64,000 nt of DNA from Bernardetia sp. ABR2-2B (GCF_037126435.1 NZ_CP147020.1:4291001-4355000); one strand, 5' to 3'. Shown: positions 37,688 through 47,437, counted from the first letter of the stretch. Notes: generated by a model from the sequence alone, not told the origin. A program made the numbers and translations.

Positions 37688-37936
37688 GATATATAAATCT
37701 TTTGGGAAGTGCTAGTTTGTAAGGCTTATATAAGTAATACGTTAGAGTTTGGTTTTGTGTTGTATATTTTGACACTAACTTATTTCTTGTTACCTAAATT
37801 ACTAAAATTATTCCTAAAAAGTTCTTTTTGGATTCTTATAAAAACTAAATTATGAAAGAATTAACTTTTAGACTTATTAGATAATAAAAGAATAAGCCAG
37901 TCTTTCTATTAACCTTGTTACTTACAAAGTCTAACT
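37688..37936. other. Gene-free spacer upstream of the saccharopine-dehydrogenase-like gene
   Basis: AT-rich sequence between divergent genes, with no convincing ORF, hairpin terminator or repeat. The promoter of the rightward gene follows at 37937. Confidence 0.6.
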
Positions 37937-37967
37937 TCTGACTTCTAAATTTATTTTAATATCTTTG
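37937..37967 (+). promoter_or_regulatory. Bacteroidota-type promoter
   Basis: TCTG (37937-37940), a 19-base spacer and TATCTTTG (37960-37967) lie about 70 bases before the ATG at 38037. Confidence 0.6.
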
Positions 37968-38036
37968 AATCATAATTTTTAGAAGCCACATTTGAGCTAT
38001 TTTTTTTAATGAATCATATAAAACACAAACGTAATT

Positions 38037-39251
38037 ATGAGTAAAGTATTGATTATTGGTGCTGGTGGAGTGGGTAATGTTGTTGTCAAAAAATGTGCAA
38101 TGTTACCTGATGTTTTTTCAGAAATAACACTTGCCAGTCGTACGCTTCCAAAAGTAGAAGCTGCTGCAGAAGAAGTAAAAGAACTTACGGGAAGAGATAT
38201 TCAGACTGCAAAAGTAGATGCAGATAATGTTCAAGAATTGGTAGCTCTTATCAAAAAAGTTGAACCAAAATTAGTTATTAATGTAGCTCTTCCCTATCAA
38301 GACTTACCAATTATGGATGCTTGTTTGGAAACAAAAACGCATTATTTGGACACAGCCAATTACGAACCAAAAGATGTAGCCAAATTTGAGTATAGTTGGC
38401 AGTGGGCATACAAAAAACGTTTTGAAGAGGCAGGGATTATGGCTCTTTTGGGTTGTGGCTTTGACCCTGGGGTAACTGGAGTTTTTACAGCACATGCAGC
38501 TAAATATCATTTTGATAAAGACGGAATGGAATATTTGGATATTGTAGATTGTAATGCAGGAAGTCATGGAAAAGCATTTGCGACCAATTTTAATCCTGAA
38601 ATCAATATTCGTGAGATTACACAGCGTGGAAAATATTGGGAAAATGGCGATTGGAAAGAAACCGAGCCTTTAGAGGTCAATAGAATGATTAATTACCCAG
38701 AAGTAGGTCCTAAGAAATCATTTTTATTATATCATGAAGAATTAGAATCACTTACCAAAAACTTCCCGTCTCTAAAAAGAGCTAGATTTTGGATGACTTT
38801 TTCAGATGAATATATTACGCATTTGAGAGTATTAGAAAATGTAGGAATGACAAGAATTGATGAAGTGGAATATCAAGGACAAAAAATTGTTCCTCTTCAG
38901 TTTTTAAAAGCTGTTTTGCCAGAACCTTCTTCTTTAGGAGAAAATTACGAAGGACAAACTTCTATTGGTTGCCATATCAGAGGTAAAAAAGATGGAAAAG
39001 ATACTTATTTCTTCATTCACAACAATTGCGACCACGCCAAAACCTACAAAGAACTAGGAGCGCAAGCCGTTTCTTATACAACAGGTGTTCCTGCTATGAT
39101 AGGTGCAAAAATGATGTTGGAAGGAAAATGGATGAAAGCTGGTGTTTGGAATGTAGAAGAATTTAATCCAGATCCTTTTATGGAAGATTTGAATAAATAT
39201 GGTTTGCAATGGCACGAGAAATCAAGTGATTTTGTAGAATTTAATGATTAA
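38037..39251 (+). CDS. Saccharopine-dehydrogenase-family reductase, probably carboxynorspermidine synthase
   Basis: This 404-residue protein has an N-terminal Rossmann fold (VLIIGAGGVGNVVVKKCA) followed by the LYS1-like catalytic domain: LVINVALPYQDLPIMDACLE, YLDTANYEP, GCGFDPGVTGVFTAHAAKY, IGCHIRGKKDGKDTYFFIHNNCDH and VSYTTGVPAMIGAKMM. This set is typical of carboxynorspermidine dehydrogenase, which condenses aspartate semialdehyde with a diamine during norspermidine or spermidine synthesis. The decarboxylase partner (nspC) is not in the window. The polyamine assignment comes from family resemblance. Confidence 0.88.
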   Translation: MSKVLIIGAGGVGNVVVKKCAMLPDVFSEITLASRTLPKVEAAAEEVKELTGRDIQTAKVDADNVQELVALIKKVEPKLVINVALPYQDLPIMDACLETKTHYLDTANYEPKDVAKFEYSWQWAYKKRFEEAGIMALLGCGFDPGVTGVFTAHAAKYHFDKDGMEYLDIVDCNAGSHGKAFATNFNPEINIREITQRGKYWENGDWKETEPLEVNRMINYPEVGPKKSFLLYHEELESLTKNFPSLKRARFWMTFSDEYITHLRVLENVGMTRIDEVEYQGQKIVPLQFLKAVLPEPSSLGENYEGQTSIGCHIRGKKDGKDTYFFIHNNCDHAKTYKELGAQAVSYTTGVPAMIGAKMMLEGKWMKAGVWNVEEFNPDPFMEDLNKYGLQWHEKSSDFVEFND

Positions 39252-39269
39252 TATCAAAGACAAATCTTA

Positions 39270-39315
39270 ATAAAAAAACGGATTCAAATAGTAATGTTCG
39301 AATCCGTTTTTTATT
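39270..39315. terminator. Hairpin terminator, left copy of a 46-bp direct repeat
   Basis: ACGGATTC pairs with GAATCCGT, with A7 and T6 runs outside. The 28-base core (39279-39306), including the unpaired loop AAATAGTAATGTTC, recurs at 41432-41459 with one substitution. The two copies flank the RloA/RloB cassette. Confidence 0.85.
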
Positions 39316-39317
39316 GG

Positions 39318-39992
39318 TTACTCCCTTAGGTTTTCGTTTAGAAGTTCTACAAGTTCATATACTAGACTAGTAGGATTCTGTTTATGATAAGGTAAATTTT
39401 GTTTTTTATGTAAATCATGAAGCTTTTTTGATCTTTTTATAGCTTCACTTTGAGAGGCTTTTTCTTCTTTTTGTAATAACTCATAAATACCACTTGCAAA
39501 TTCCTTTTTTTTACCTACGTTTTCATAACTAATTCCCCAAATTTCACTCAATTTGCCATAATAAAAACTTCTATGATGTTCTGCTTCTGAATATTGATAA
39601 TGTAGATAAAACCACAATTCAAATGAATCATTAGAATAAGCCACCTTATATCCTAAACTCTGCGCCTGAACAATTGAATTATCAAAATCTGCAAACTCTT
39701 TTTCTCCTTGATTTACATCCAAATCAAAAACACACCAAATTTGATCATATTTTTGTTTTTGAGCTAATGTAATTGTACTTTCTACTAATTTCAAATCAGC
39801 TTGTCCTTTCAAATCTATTACCCTAACATCTTTACCCAAAACAGGAAAAGACTCAAAATAGAGTTTTTCAGTTTGTCCTTCGCAAGTAATCAAGATTAAT
39901 TGATTTGCTCTAATTTGTTGTACTTGATAAACTGGTTTAACTACTTTATTCCACGCTTTATTTTGGTCTGTCTTTTTTACTCTTTTAGGCAT
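39318..39992 (-). CDS. RloB-family TOPRIM-like protein (putative nuclease of an AbiL-like defence pair)
   Basis: This 224-residue protein has the RloB pattern: a basic N-terminus, then ITCEGQTEKLYFESF with Glu38 and Glu42, the acidic pair Asp90/Asp92 in CVFDLDVN, and SNDSFELWFYLHYQY. The Glu plus DxD arrangement is that of TOPRIM nucleases such as OLD. RloB genes lie in restriction loci and in the AbiL phage-abortive system (AbiLii), paired with an AAA ATPase. Here the gene overlaps the ATPase gene by 8 bases and is read after it, so the two are translationally coupled. The role in phage defence is inferred from this family context. Confidence 0.85.
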   Translation of the reverse strand: MPKRVKKTDQNKAWNKVVKPVYQVQQIRANQLILITCEGQTEKLYFESFPVLGKDVRVIDLKGQADLKLVESTITLAQKQKYDQIWCVFDLDVNQGEKEFADFDNSIVQAQSLGYKVAYSNDSFELWFYLHYQYSEAEHHRSFYYGKLSEIWGISYENVGKKKEFASGIYELLQKEEKASQSEAIKRSKKLHDLHKKQNLPYHKQNPTSLVYELVELLNENLRE

Positions 39993-41322
39993 CTTTTGAG
40001 ATTGTTTTGGTAGAATAAATAAGTTTATTGAAATCTCCTAGAAATGGAATTGCCCCATATTTTCCACGAATATAATCGCTTTCAAAAGAATCTGAGCTAG
40101 TTACTCCTTCCAATTCTACAAGGGTATATAAATGACTTGCTCCAAATTTATCTTTTTCTACAAAATCTATTTGGTCAGTTCGTAATAATTGATTTGAAAG
40201 TAAATTTGTATCATGGGTTATGAAAATAAGTTGAGCGTTAGTATTTTCAGCAGAATTAAATAATTCTACTATTTTTCTAGTGAGTAATGGATGGAAACGA
40301 GCATCAAATTCATCAATAATTAAAGGAGTGCCTTGCGTCAGGCTTGCATATAGAAATGGGCTTAATTCGAATATTTTTTTTGTTCCTTCTGATTCGCTGT
40401 TTTCAAAATTGAAATTGACCTTTCCTATTATTTTGTTATTCTCATTGTACATATTCCTTGATGAAATTACTATTTCCTCACCTTCATTTTGTTCAAGAAA
40501 TGAAAGAAACTCAGAATTTGTGTTTTCATTGATTAATGTCCTAAAATGTTCTCTAGGCTTAACTTTGATCAAAGAAAAATCTTGTAACCCAACGTCAGCA
40601 TATTTGAGCAGATTTATAGTATAATCTTTAGCTTTTTTATCTTTTAGTAAAACTTTGGCTTTATTAAAGATATTTTCTTCTGTAATTCCTTGTATTATAA
40701 TGATTGATTCAAATGATTCAAGTATTAATTTTGATATTTTACCAAAACCTAAAGCTACTAAAGTAGATAAAAATAAAGCATTATCTCTATACACTTGATT
40801 TTCATCTCCCTCTCCTAATACATGTAATAATTTATAGCCCTCTTCAAACTGCTTTTTATTTATTGTATCTATTTTATTATCCTCTCTAATAAATAAAACT
40901 ACTTCATCTTTTTCTTCAATAAGAAACAACCATTCGCTAACAACCTTCTGCCTCGTTACTTCGAATCCGTATCTATATTTTTTTTTGTTGGTAGTAAAAA
41001 TAAGTTGAAAAAAAGTAGGTTCATCTTGAGAGGATGTTAATAATTTAAAGCTTTCTGATAGAAGAAGGACATCATTTCTTTTCACAGATTCAAGTACGAT
41101 GATAATAAATGTATAGAAAGCTGCTACAATATTACTCTTACCACTAGCATTTGCGCCATAAATAGCTTTTGATTTTAGTAAAGAATCAAAACTATCTGAA
41201 TAAATTACATTATTTTTATCAATTTCTTTATTTTCAGAAACAATATCAGCAGCATTCATATTTAAAGATTGAATATCTTTAAAAGAGCGAAAATTACCAA
41301 AACTAAAATTTTCTATCAGCAT
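39985..41322 (-). CDS. RloA-like AAA15/ABC-type ATPase (AbiLi-like defence ATPase)
   Basis: This 445-residue ATPase begins with the AAA15 strand MLIENFSFGNFRSFKDIQSL and has Walker A GANASGKSN at residues 56-64. Further on are the signature region SEGTKKIFELSPF, Walker B LIIDEFDARFHPLLTRKIVELF, and the switch His in FITHDTNLL. This build is shared by ATPases of OLD, PARIS, Gabija and AbiL/RloA systems, in which the ATPase senses phage or DNA and controls a TOPRIM partner. The RloB gene follows with overlap. A TATTTTTG promoter element ends only 6 bases before the start codon. The cassette is bracketed by duplicated terminators, pointing to acquisition as a unit. Confidence 0.87.
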   Translation of the reverse strand: MLIENFSFGNFRSFKDIQSLNMNAADIVSENKEIDKNNVIYSDSFDSLLKSKAIYGANASGKSNIVAAFYTFIIIVLESVKRNDVLLLSESFKLLTSSQDEPTFFQLIFTTNKKKYRYGFEVTRQKVVSEWLFLIEEKDEVVLFIREDNKIDTINKKQFEEGYKLLHVLGEGDENQVYRDNALFLSTLVALGFGKISKLILESFESIIIIQGITEENIFNKAKVLLKDKKAKDYTINLLKYADVGLQDFSLIKVKPREHFRTLINENTNSEFLSFLEQNEGEEIVISSRNMYNENNKIIGKVNFNFENSESEGTKKIFELSPFLYASLTQGTPLIIDEFDARFHPLLTRKIVELFNSAENTNAQLIFITHDTNLLSNQLLRTDQIDFVEKDKFGASHLYTLVELEGVTSSDSFESDYIRGKYGAIPFLGDFNKLIYSTKTISKDA

Positions 41323-41423
41323 TTTTACAAAAATATATAGATTAAATAATTAGTTAAATATACGATTTTTAGTGTAAAAGTAATCAAGCAAAAAAAATGT
41401 TTTTTTTGATAAAACCTGTATCT

Positions 41424-41469
41424 ATAAAAAACGGATTCAAACAGTAATGTTCGAATCCGTTTTTTTATT
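41424..41469. terminator. Hairpin terminator, right copy of a 46-bp direct repeat
   Basis: The same hairpin as at 39270-39315: core 41432-41459 differs by one base (loop AAACAG instead of AAATAG), and the A/T runs are A6 and T7. It lies between the ATPase gene's upstream region and the end of the M1 peptidase gene. Confidence 0.85.
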
Positions 41470-41498
41470 TCCAAAAGGTTAATTAGCAGCAAATACTA

Positions 41499-43829
41499 CT
41501 ATTTTTTCTTCTTTTGCATTTGCATTGGATTAGGAGAAGAATAATTATTATCTCTTCTATAAAGCTCAAAACGAGTAGGAACTTCTTGACGTGGATAAGA
41601 GTTATTGTAAACATCTGTATCAGCTGTTTCCAAATTTGGGTCTAACTGAAAAGAAGCTACTTTTTTCTTTGTCATAAAGACTTTGCTAAACATTTCGTTG
41701 TTTTTTCTCCAAACCTCAGCAGGAATCTTTTGCGTTTCCTTGCTTCCATCAGCATACGTAAATTCAATAATTACAGGCATTACAAGTCCTCCTATATTTT
41801 TGAAATTTATCTGATAGAAATAAGGATTTTCTTTGACAAAAGTACGCTCTTCGTCTGTTAGACTATTCATATAACTTTCATAGTTTTTCTTTGCTTCAGC
41901 TTCTGTAATTCCGTCATCATAAGAATTATAGAAATCTTTAAGCTGTGGACGACGCTCCAAACGAGTTGTCTTCAAGGCTGTTTTGTTTCTGTGTGAAGTA
42001 ATACTTACCACTTCCTCTTCATTTACTTTTTCCATCTCAGCAGCTAAAGATTTTGGTTCAAAGAACATTACATCTTCAATTGAAATATCTACATTATCAG
42101 TCGTGTAGAACCAACCCCACCAAAACCAATCTAAATCAGTTCCAGAAGCATCTTCCATCGTACGGAAGAAGTCAGCAGGTTTTGGATGCTTAAATGCCCA
42201 ACGTTGAGAATATTCTTTAAACGCATAGTCAAAAAGCTCTCTTCCCATTACAGTTTCTCTCAAAATATTAAGAGCTGTTGCAGGTTTCCCATAGGCGTTA
42301 TTTCCAAACTGCAAAATCTCTTCTGAGTCTGTCATAATCGGCATAATACCAGCTTTTGAGCCTTTCATGTAATCTACAATATCTTTTGCATTTCCACGTC
42401 TTGAAGGATAATCACGTTGCCATTCTTCTTCTGTAATGAATTGCATAAACGTATTCAAACCTTCATCCATCCACGTCCAATGACGCTCATCAGAATTGAT
42501 AATCATAGGGAAGAAATTATGTCCTACTTCGTGAATAATTACTGAAATCATTGCATGTTTAATTCTTGAAGAATATGTTCCGTCTGTTTCTGGTCTTCCT
42601 CCATTAAAACAAATCATTGGATATTCCATTCCCCAAACAGGACCGTGAACAGAAATAGCAACAGGATAAGGATAATCAATGGTATGCTTAGAATATACTT
42701 CTAATGTATGCGCCACAACTTCGGTAGAATATTGTCCCCAAAGAGGATTTCCTTCTTTTGGATAATATGACATTGCCATAACCGTTTTACCATTTGGCAT
42801 CTTTACGCCCATTGCATCCCAAATAAATTTTCTAGAAGTAGCAAACGCAAAATCACGTACATTTTCAGCTCTAAATTTCCATGTCTTTGTGTCTTTTGCT
42901 TTATTTTTCTCTGCTTTTTCAGCTTCTTTTTGTGTAACAATCACGACAGGAATATCAGAAGTTTGTGCTTTTGCCCAACGTTCTTTTTGATCAGCAGTCA
43001 AAACTTCGTCTGGATTTTGAAGAACACCTGTTGCACCCAAAACGTGATCAGCAGGAACAGTCATTTCTACATCATAATCTCCAAACTCTAAAGCAAACTC
43101 GCCACGTCCTAAAAATTGCTTGTGTAACCAACCATTTACGTCATCATAAACTGCCATTCTTGGGAAAAATTGAGCTATTTCATATAAATAATTCTTATCA
43201 TCTTCAAAATATTCATAACCACTTCTACCACCATATTTTAGTTGGTCTTGAATGTTATAGTTCCATTTTATCTGAAAAGAATATTTCTCATTTGGCTTCA
43301 ATACTGTCGGTAAGTCTATTCTCATCATCGTTCTGTTGATGGTATGAGGTAGTGCTGTGCCATCAGTTGTCATTACGCCTTCGATATTAAATCCTCCTTC
43401 AAAATCTGAATCTCCTGTTACATAAGAAATCCCACGCAATGTAGTTTTTTCATTGAGTGTTCCTGTTGAAGTTTTGTAAGTATCAGAATCTTTTGCTCTC
43501 ATATTTTGGTCTAATTGTACCCAAAAGTAAGAAAGTTCGTCTGGCGAATTATTATGATACGTAATTGTTTCTTGTCCTGTAATACGCTGTTTTTCGTCGT
43601 CTAAAGTAAGCTTGATTTTGTAATCTACTTTTTGCTGCCAATATTTATGCCCCGGTGCGCCCGAACCTGCACGATAGACATTCGGTGTGGGAAGTTCCTG
43701 TTCTAGTTGTTTGAAGTAAGAACGATTGATATTTTTGTCTCGTTGTGCGAAAGCATTTTGAGAAGCGAATGAAATAAACATGCCTACTATAAAAAGTAAC
43801 ATGTTGGAATAGTTGTATTTAATATTCAT
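41499..43829 (-). CDS. M1-family zinc metallopeptidase, secreted
   Basis: A signal peptide (ending SQNAFAQ) precedes a 776-residue M1 aminopeptidase-like protein. The N-terminal beta domain (about 60-230) carries ITGQETITYHNNSP. The catalytic domain has a GMEYPMI substrate-binding motif and HEVGHNFFP with WMDEGLNTF, giving the HExxH-x18-E zinc site. The C-terminus ends in a Met/Gln/Lys-rich tail after RRDNNYSSPNP. It would trim peptides in the periplasm or outside the cell. It is the convergent neighbour of the polyamine gene across the RloA/RloB cassette. A TAAATTTG element (43912-43905, minus strand) lies about 80 bases upstream. Confidence 0.93.
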   Translation of the reverse strand: MNIKYNYSNMLLFIVGMFISFASQNAFAQRDKNINRSYFKQLEQELPTPNVYRAGSGAPGHKYWQQKVDYKIKLTLDDEKQRITGQETITYHNNSPDELSYFWVQLDQNMRAKDSDTYKTSTGTLNEKTTLRGISYVTGDSDFEGGFNIEGVMTTDGTALPHTINRTMMRIDLPTVLKPNEKYSFQIKWNYNIQDQLKYGGRSGYEYFEDDKNYLYEIAQFFPRMAVYDDVNGWLHKQFLGRGEFALEFGDYDVEMTVPADHVLGATGVLQNPDEVLTADQKERWAKAQTSDIPVVIVTQKEAEKAEKNKAKDTKTWKFRAENVRDFAFATSRKFIWDAMGVKMPNGKTVMAMSYYPKEGNPLWGQYSTEVVAHTLEVYSKHTIDYPYPVAISVHGPVWGMEYPMICFNGGRPETDGTYSSRIKHAMISVIIHEVGHNFFPMIINSDERHWTWMDEGLNTFMQFITEEEWQRDYPSRRGNAKDIVDYMKGSKAGIMPIMTDSEEILQFGNNAYGKPATALNILRETVMGRELFDYAFKEYSQRWAFKHPKPADFFRTMEDASGTDLDWFWWGWFYTTDNVDISIEDVMFFEPKSLAAEMEKVNEEEVVSITSHRNKTALKTTRLERRPQLKDFYNSYDDGITEAEAKKNYESYMNSLTDEERTFVKENPYFYQINFKNIGGLVMPVIIEFTYADGSKETQKIPAEVWRKNNEMFSKVFMTKKKVASFQLDPNLETADTDVYNNSYPRQEVPTRFELYRRDNNYSSPNPMQMQKKKK

Positions 43830-44142
43830 TGAGAAAAGGGTAATAAAATAATTAGATTAAGTCTATAGATGCTTAAAAAGAAATATAGATAAAGATATTT
43901 TTTCCAAATTTAAGTAATTCATAGCTATTTTGTAGTAATTAAAGTTATCTTGTTATGTTATAATATTTTAATTAGCTTATCAGAATGTATTTCTGGTTCT
44001 ATCAAACCGACCACTTAATTTGAAACTTTGCTATAAAAACCTAAAAGTAGGAACAAGGTTTGAACAATAATTTTTGATTCTTCGTTTTAAGTTTCAACTG
44101 TCAATTACAAAGTCTATTTTTACCTCCACATTATAACTGTTT
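43830..44142. other. Gene-free spacer between divergent genes
   Basis: AT-rich, with one minus-strand TAAATTTG (43905-43912) as a possible M1-peptidase promoter. No RNA gene, repeat or convincing rightward promoter is seen. Confidence 0.5.
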
Positions 44143-45492
44143 ATGAAAACCAACTTTATTTTTTCAAAAAAACTACTCTTCTTTCTAATTTTTAGTTTTT
44201 GTTTTATTAGTTATTCAGTTACGGCTCAAAAGAAAAATAATGATTATATAGATAATTTAATTGAAGTTTTTGGAGAGGACTGTTTTAAAGATAGCTTTCA
44301 TGGTTTTGTTTTGTATGATTTAGATAGTTCGAAATATATCTTTGAGTATAATGCTGATAAATATTTTACACCAGCATCAAATGTAAAAATAGCCTCTCTA
44401 TTCGCAGCCACCAAAATTTTGAGCAAACACTTGCCTTCTCTAAGTTATTTTGAAAAAGGAGATTCTCTTATTTTTTGGGGAACAGGAGACCCTACTTTTT
44501 TGCACCCTGTTTTTGAAAACTCTGCTGTTATTGATTTTTTATTACTAAAATCTAAAACAAAAAAGCTTTATTTCTCTACGACAAATTATAAAGATGAGCC
44601 TTTTGGTGATGGTTGGGCGTGGGAAGATTACAGAACAACGTATGGCGTAGAAAAATCTGTGTTGCCAATGTATGGAAATGCAGTGTATTTTGAAGCTGAC
44701 CCTTCTTGCGAAATTGAAGTATATCCAACCATTTTTAAAGATTTAATAAAAGAAAATAGCGAAATAAGCACTAAAAATTTTAGAGTAGAGAGAGATTTGG
44801 GTTTAAATTCATTTGAGTATAATATTGGAGATTTGTATTATAAAAATGGAAAATCTATTCCTTTTCATGCTACCTCAGAACTTATTACAATGCTTTTAAA
44901 AGATAAAATAGGCGTAGAAATTACTCATCTAGCTTATCCAATGCCTGAAAATACATCAACATTTTATACCATGGAGAGTGATGAAATGTATAAACGAATG
45001 ATGCAACAAAGTGATAATTTTTTGGCAGAACAAACTCTCTTGATGTGTTCGGCAGAGCTGTTCGGAACGCTTTCTACACGAAAAGTAGTTGAGTATTTAG
45101 ACAAGAATTATTTCAATACGTTTTATAATCGTCCTCGTTGGGTAGATGGTTCGGGTCTTTCTCGTTATAACCTTTTTACACCTCGCAATTTTGTAGAAAT
45201 GTTGAAATCTATTCGTAAGGATATGGGAGAAGAAAAATTATTTGAAACACTTGCTATTGGAGGAGAAGCAGGAACATTAAAACGTAGATATGAATTTTCA
45301 AGAAACTCAAAGCCTTTTTTGTATGGAAAGACAGGTACGATAAGTAATAATCATTGCTTGAGTGGATTTTTGGTTACTAAAAGTGGGCGTAAGTTTTGTT
45401 TTTCGTTTCAAAATAATCATCATAGAGAATCCTCAAGAACAATAGGAAACAAAATGGAAGAAATATTGACGACGATTTATAGCTTATACTAA
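44143..45492 (+). CDS. dacB: D-Ala-D-Ala carboxypeptidase / PBP4-type (peptidase S13)
   Basis: This 449-residue secreted penicillin-binding protein has a signal peptide (about 1-28, ending SVTAQ) and the three active-site motifs of class C PBPs: SNVK (SxxK) in FTPASNVKIASLFAA, SDN in MMQQSDNFLAEQ, and KTG in FLYGKTGTISNNH. It trims the D-Ala from peptidoglycan peptides or acts as an endopeptidase. The inserted domain between SxxK and SxN is present, as in DacB. It precedes a second M1 peptidase by 142 bases on the same strand. Confidence 0.92.
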   Translation: MKTNFIFSKKLLFFLIFSFCFISYSVTAQKKNNDYIDNLIEVFGEDCFKDSFHGFVLYDLDSSKYIFEYNADKYFTPASNVKIASLFAATKILSKHLPSLSYFEKGDSLIFWGTGDPTFLHPVFENSAVIDFLLLKSKTKKLYFSTTNYKDEPFGDGWAWEDYRTTYGVEKSVLPMYGNAVYFEADPSCEIEVYPTIFKDLIKENSEISTKNFRVERDLGLNSFEYNIGDLYYKNGKSIPFHATSELITMLLKDKIGVEITHLAYPMPENTSTFYTMESDEMYKRMMQQSDNFLAEQTLLMCSAELFGTLSTRKVVEYLDKNYFNTFYNRPRWVDGSGLSRYNLFTPRNFVEMLKSIRKDMGEEKLFETLAIGGEAGTLKRRYEFSRNSKPFLYGKTGTISNNHCLSGFLVTKSGRKFCFSFQNNHHRESSRTIGNKMEEILTTIYSLY

Positions 45493-45634
45493 GCATACTG
45501 TTTAATCATTTATCTCATTCTTCTGCCTTATTCCTCAACGACCATTATATAGACTTCCTTATTAATAAAATTTTGAGAAATATTATAAAATTTCTCAACA
45601 ATGTATTAATCTAAAAAATCTAATTTATAAAAAT

Positions 45635-47434
45635 ATGAAAAAAATAATTTACCTATTTTCTATACTACTTTTTACAATAACATTTGTTTTGCAAAGTGAA
45701 TTTGCTTATTCACAACATGCAAAGATGAAGTTTTCTTATCAAGATTCTTTGCGTGGTGCATTGAGAAAAGAACGTGCCTATGATGTAAAGTATTACGATT
45801 TAAACGTAAAGATTGATATTGAAAATGAATCTATTTCGGGATTTAATAAAATAACCTTTCAAAATATCGATTTAGATTCTGTCTTACAGTTAGACTTATT
45901 CGAAAATTTTGAGGTTGATTCTATCATTTATTACAATCAATATACTACACAAAGATTAATTAATCCTACAAAAACACTTCGAAATTATAGAGAAGGAAAA
46001 GTAATTTGGGTAGAACTTCCTACCGAAATTAGAAATAGCCTTAATACTTCCAAAATCAATAAAACGAACGAAATAATAAGTATTTTTTACCATGGAAAAC
46101 CTCAAAATGCTGTTAATCCTCCTTGGGACGGTGGTTTTACGTGGAAAAAAACAGCTAATGAAAAACCGTGGGTAACTGTCAGTTGTCAAGGTTTGGGAGC
46201 AAGTAGTTGGTTTCCTTTGAAAGACCATTTGAGCGATGAGCCTGATAGTGTCAGAATGTATTTTGAAGTACCAAAAAAATTATTTTGTGTTTCGAATGGC
46301 GATTTGATTTATATAAATAAGAATACACCAAATGAAAATTTTATAGGTTATGAATGGAAAACTTCCTATCCAATTGCATCTTACAACATGACACTAAATA
46401 TTGGCGACTATATTCATTTTGAAGATACATTTATTTCTAAAAATGAAATAACAAATCCTATAAATAAAAACAGTAAAGAAAATCAACCTTTAAAATTAGA
46501 TTATTATGTAATTAAAGGAAATGAAGCAAAGGCAAAACCATTTTTTGAAAGCCAAGTAAAACCAATGTTGGAGGCTTTTGAGTATTATTTTGGGGGATAC
46601 CCATTTGAAAAAGATGGTTATGCACTCGTAGAAACCCCATATTGGGGAATGGAACACCAATCTTGTGTGGCGTATGGAAATAACTATAAGCTTAATCCTT
46701 TTGGTTTTGATTTTATTATCATTCACGAATCTGGACACGAGTATTTTGGAAACAGTATTAGTGTAAGCGATAATGGAGAGCTTTGGATTCATGAAGCTTT
46801 TACGACTTATTCAGAAGCCCTTTTTGTAGAATATTTTCAAGGAAAAGAAAAAGCAATAGATTATTTATTGACACAAAAGCCCAAAATTTTGAATCAAGAT
46901 GTAATTCTTGCTCCTCTTGATGTCAATTATAATAATTGGCTAGGTGCAGATATGTATTATAAAGGAAGTTGGATGTTGCATTCGTTGCGCTCTGTGATAG
47001 ATAATGATGAGCTTTGGTTTGCAACGGTTAAAGGTTTTTATCAGACTTACAAACATTCTCATGTAAATACGCAGCAAGTCATAGACTTTTTTACTAAAAA
47101 AACAGGTAGAAATCTAGCTCCTATTTTTGATTTTTATTTGAATAATAAAGAAATTCCTGTTTTGGAATATGAGATTTTTGAAGAAGGAAAGAAAACTTTT
47201 TTATCTTATAAGTGGAAAGTGAATAAAGATAAAAACAAAGATTTTAATATGCCTATCGAAACATTTCTTACTCTAAAAAATGGACAAAAAAAATCTTTTG
47301 TATTAAATGCCACAACAGTAGCCCAAAAGATAGATATTTCAGATAAAATCAGTAAAAAAGATAGAAAGAAAATCGACGAGTTAGTGCTGGAAATTAATAA
47401 AAGAAAATATTTGGCTTCTACTTCTAAAAAATAA
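45635..47434 (+). CDS. M1-family zinc metallopeptidase, secreted (second copy)
   Basis: This 599-residue protein has a signal peptide (ending EFAYSQ) and an M1 peptidase domain. It shows GMEHQSCVAYG as the GxMEN-like motif (with His in place of Asn), HESGHEYFGN and WIHEAFTTYSEAL as the HExxH...E zinc site, and a C-terminal beta domain (about 510-599) that ends with a lysine-rich helix. It is shorter than, and only distantly related to, the M1 enzyme at 41499. The altered GxMEN motif suggests a different N-terminal specificity. Confidence 0.92.
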   Translation: MKKIIYLFSILLFTITFVLQSEFAYSQHAKMKFSYQDSLRGALRKERAYDVKYYDLNVKIDIENESISGFNKITFQNIDLDSVLQLDLFENFEVDSIIYYNQYTTQRLINPTKTLRNYREGKVIWVELPTEIRNSLNTSKINKTNEIISIFYHGKPQNAVNPPWDGGFTWKKTANEKPWVTVSCQGLGASSWFPLKDHLSDEPDSVRMYFEVPKKLFCVSNGDLIYINKNTPNENFIGYEWKTSYPIASYNMTLNIGDYIHFEDTFISKNEITNPINKNSKENQPLKLDYYVIKGNEAKAKPFFESQVKPMLEAFEYYFGGYPFEKDGYALVETPYWGMEHQSCVAYGNNYKLNPFGFDFIIIHESGHEYFGNSISVSDNGELWIHEAFTTYSEALFVEYFQGKEKAIDYLLTQKPKILNQDVILAPLDVNYNNWLGADMYYKGSWMLHSLRSVIDNDELWFATVKGFYQTYKHSHVNTQQVIDFFTKKTGRNLAPIFDFYLNNKEIPVLEYEIFEEGKKTFLSYKWKVNKDKNKDFNMPIETFLTLKNGQKKSFVLNATTVAQKIDISDKISKKDRKKIDELVLEINKRKYLASTSKK

Positions 47435-47437
47435 TAT

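Noticed and set aside
39291-39306. tRNA T-arm remnant (GTTCGAATCC) as an attachment site
   Set aside because: The match is explained by the hairpin stem; no acceptor, D or anticodon arm is present, and it occurs twice in terminators.
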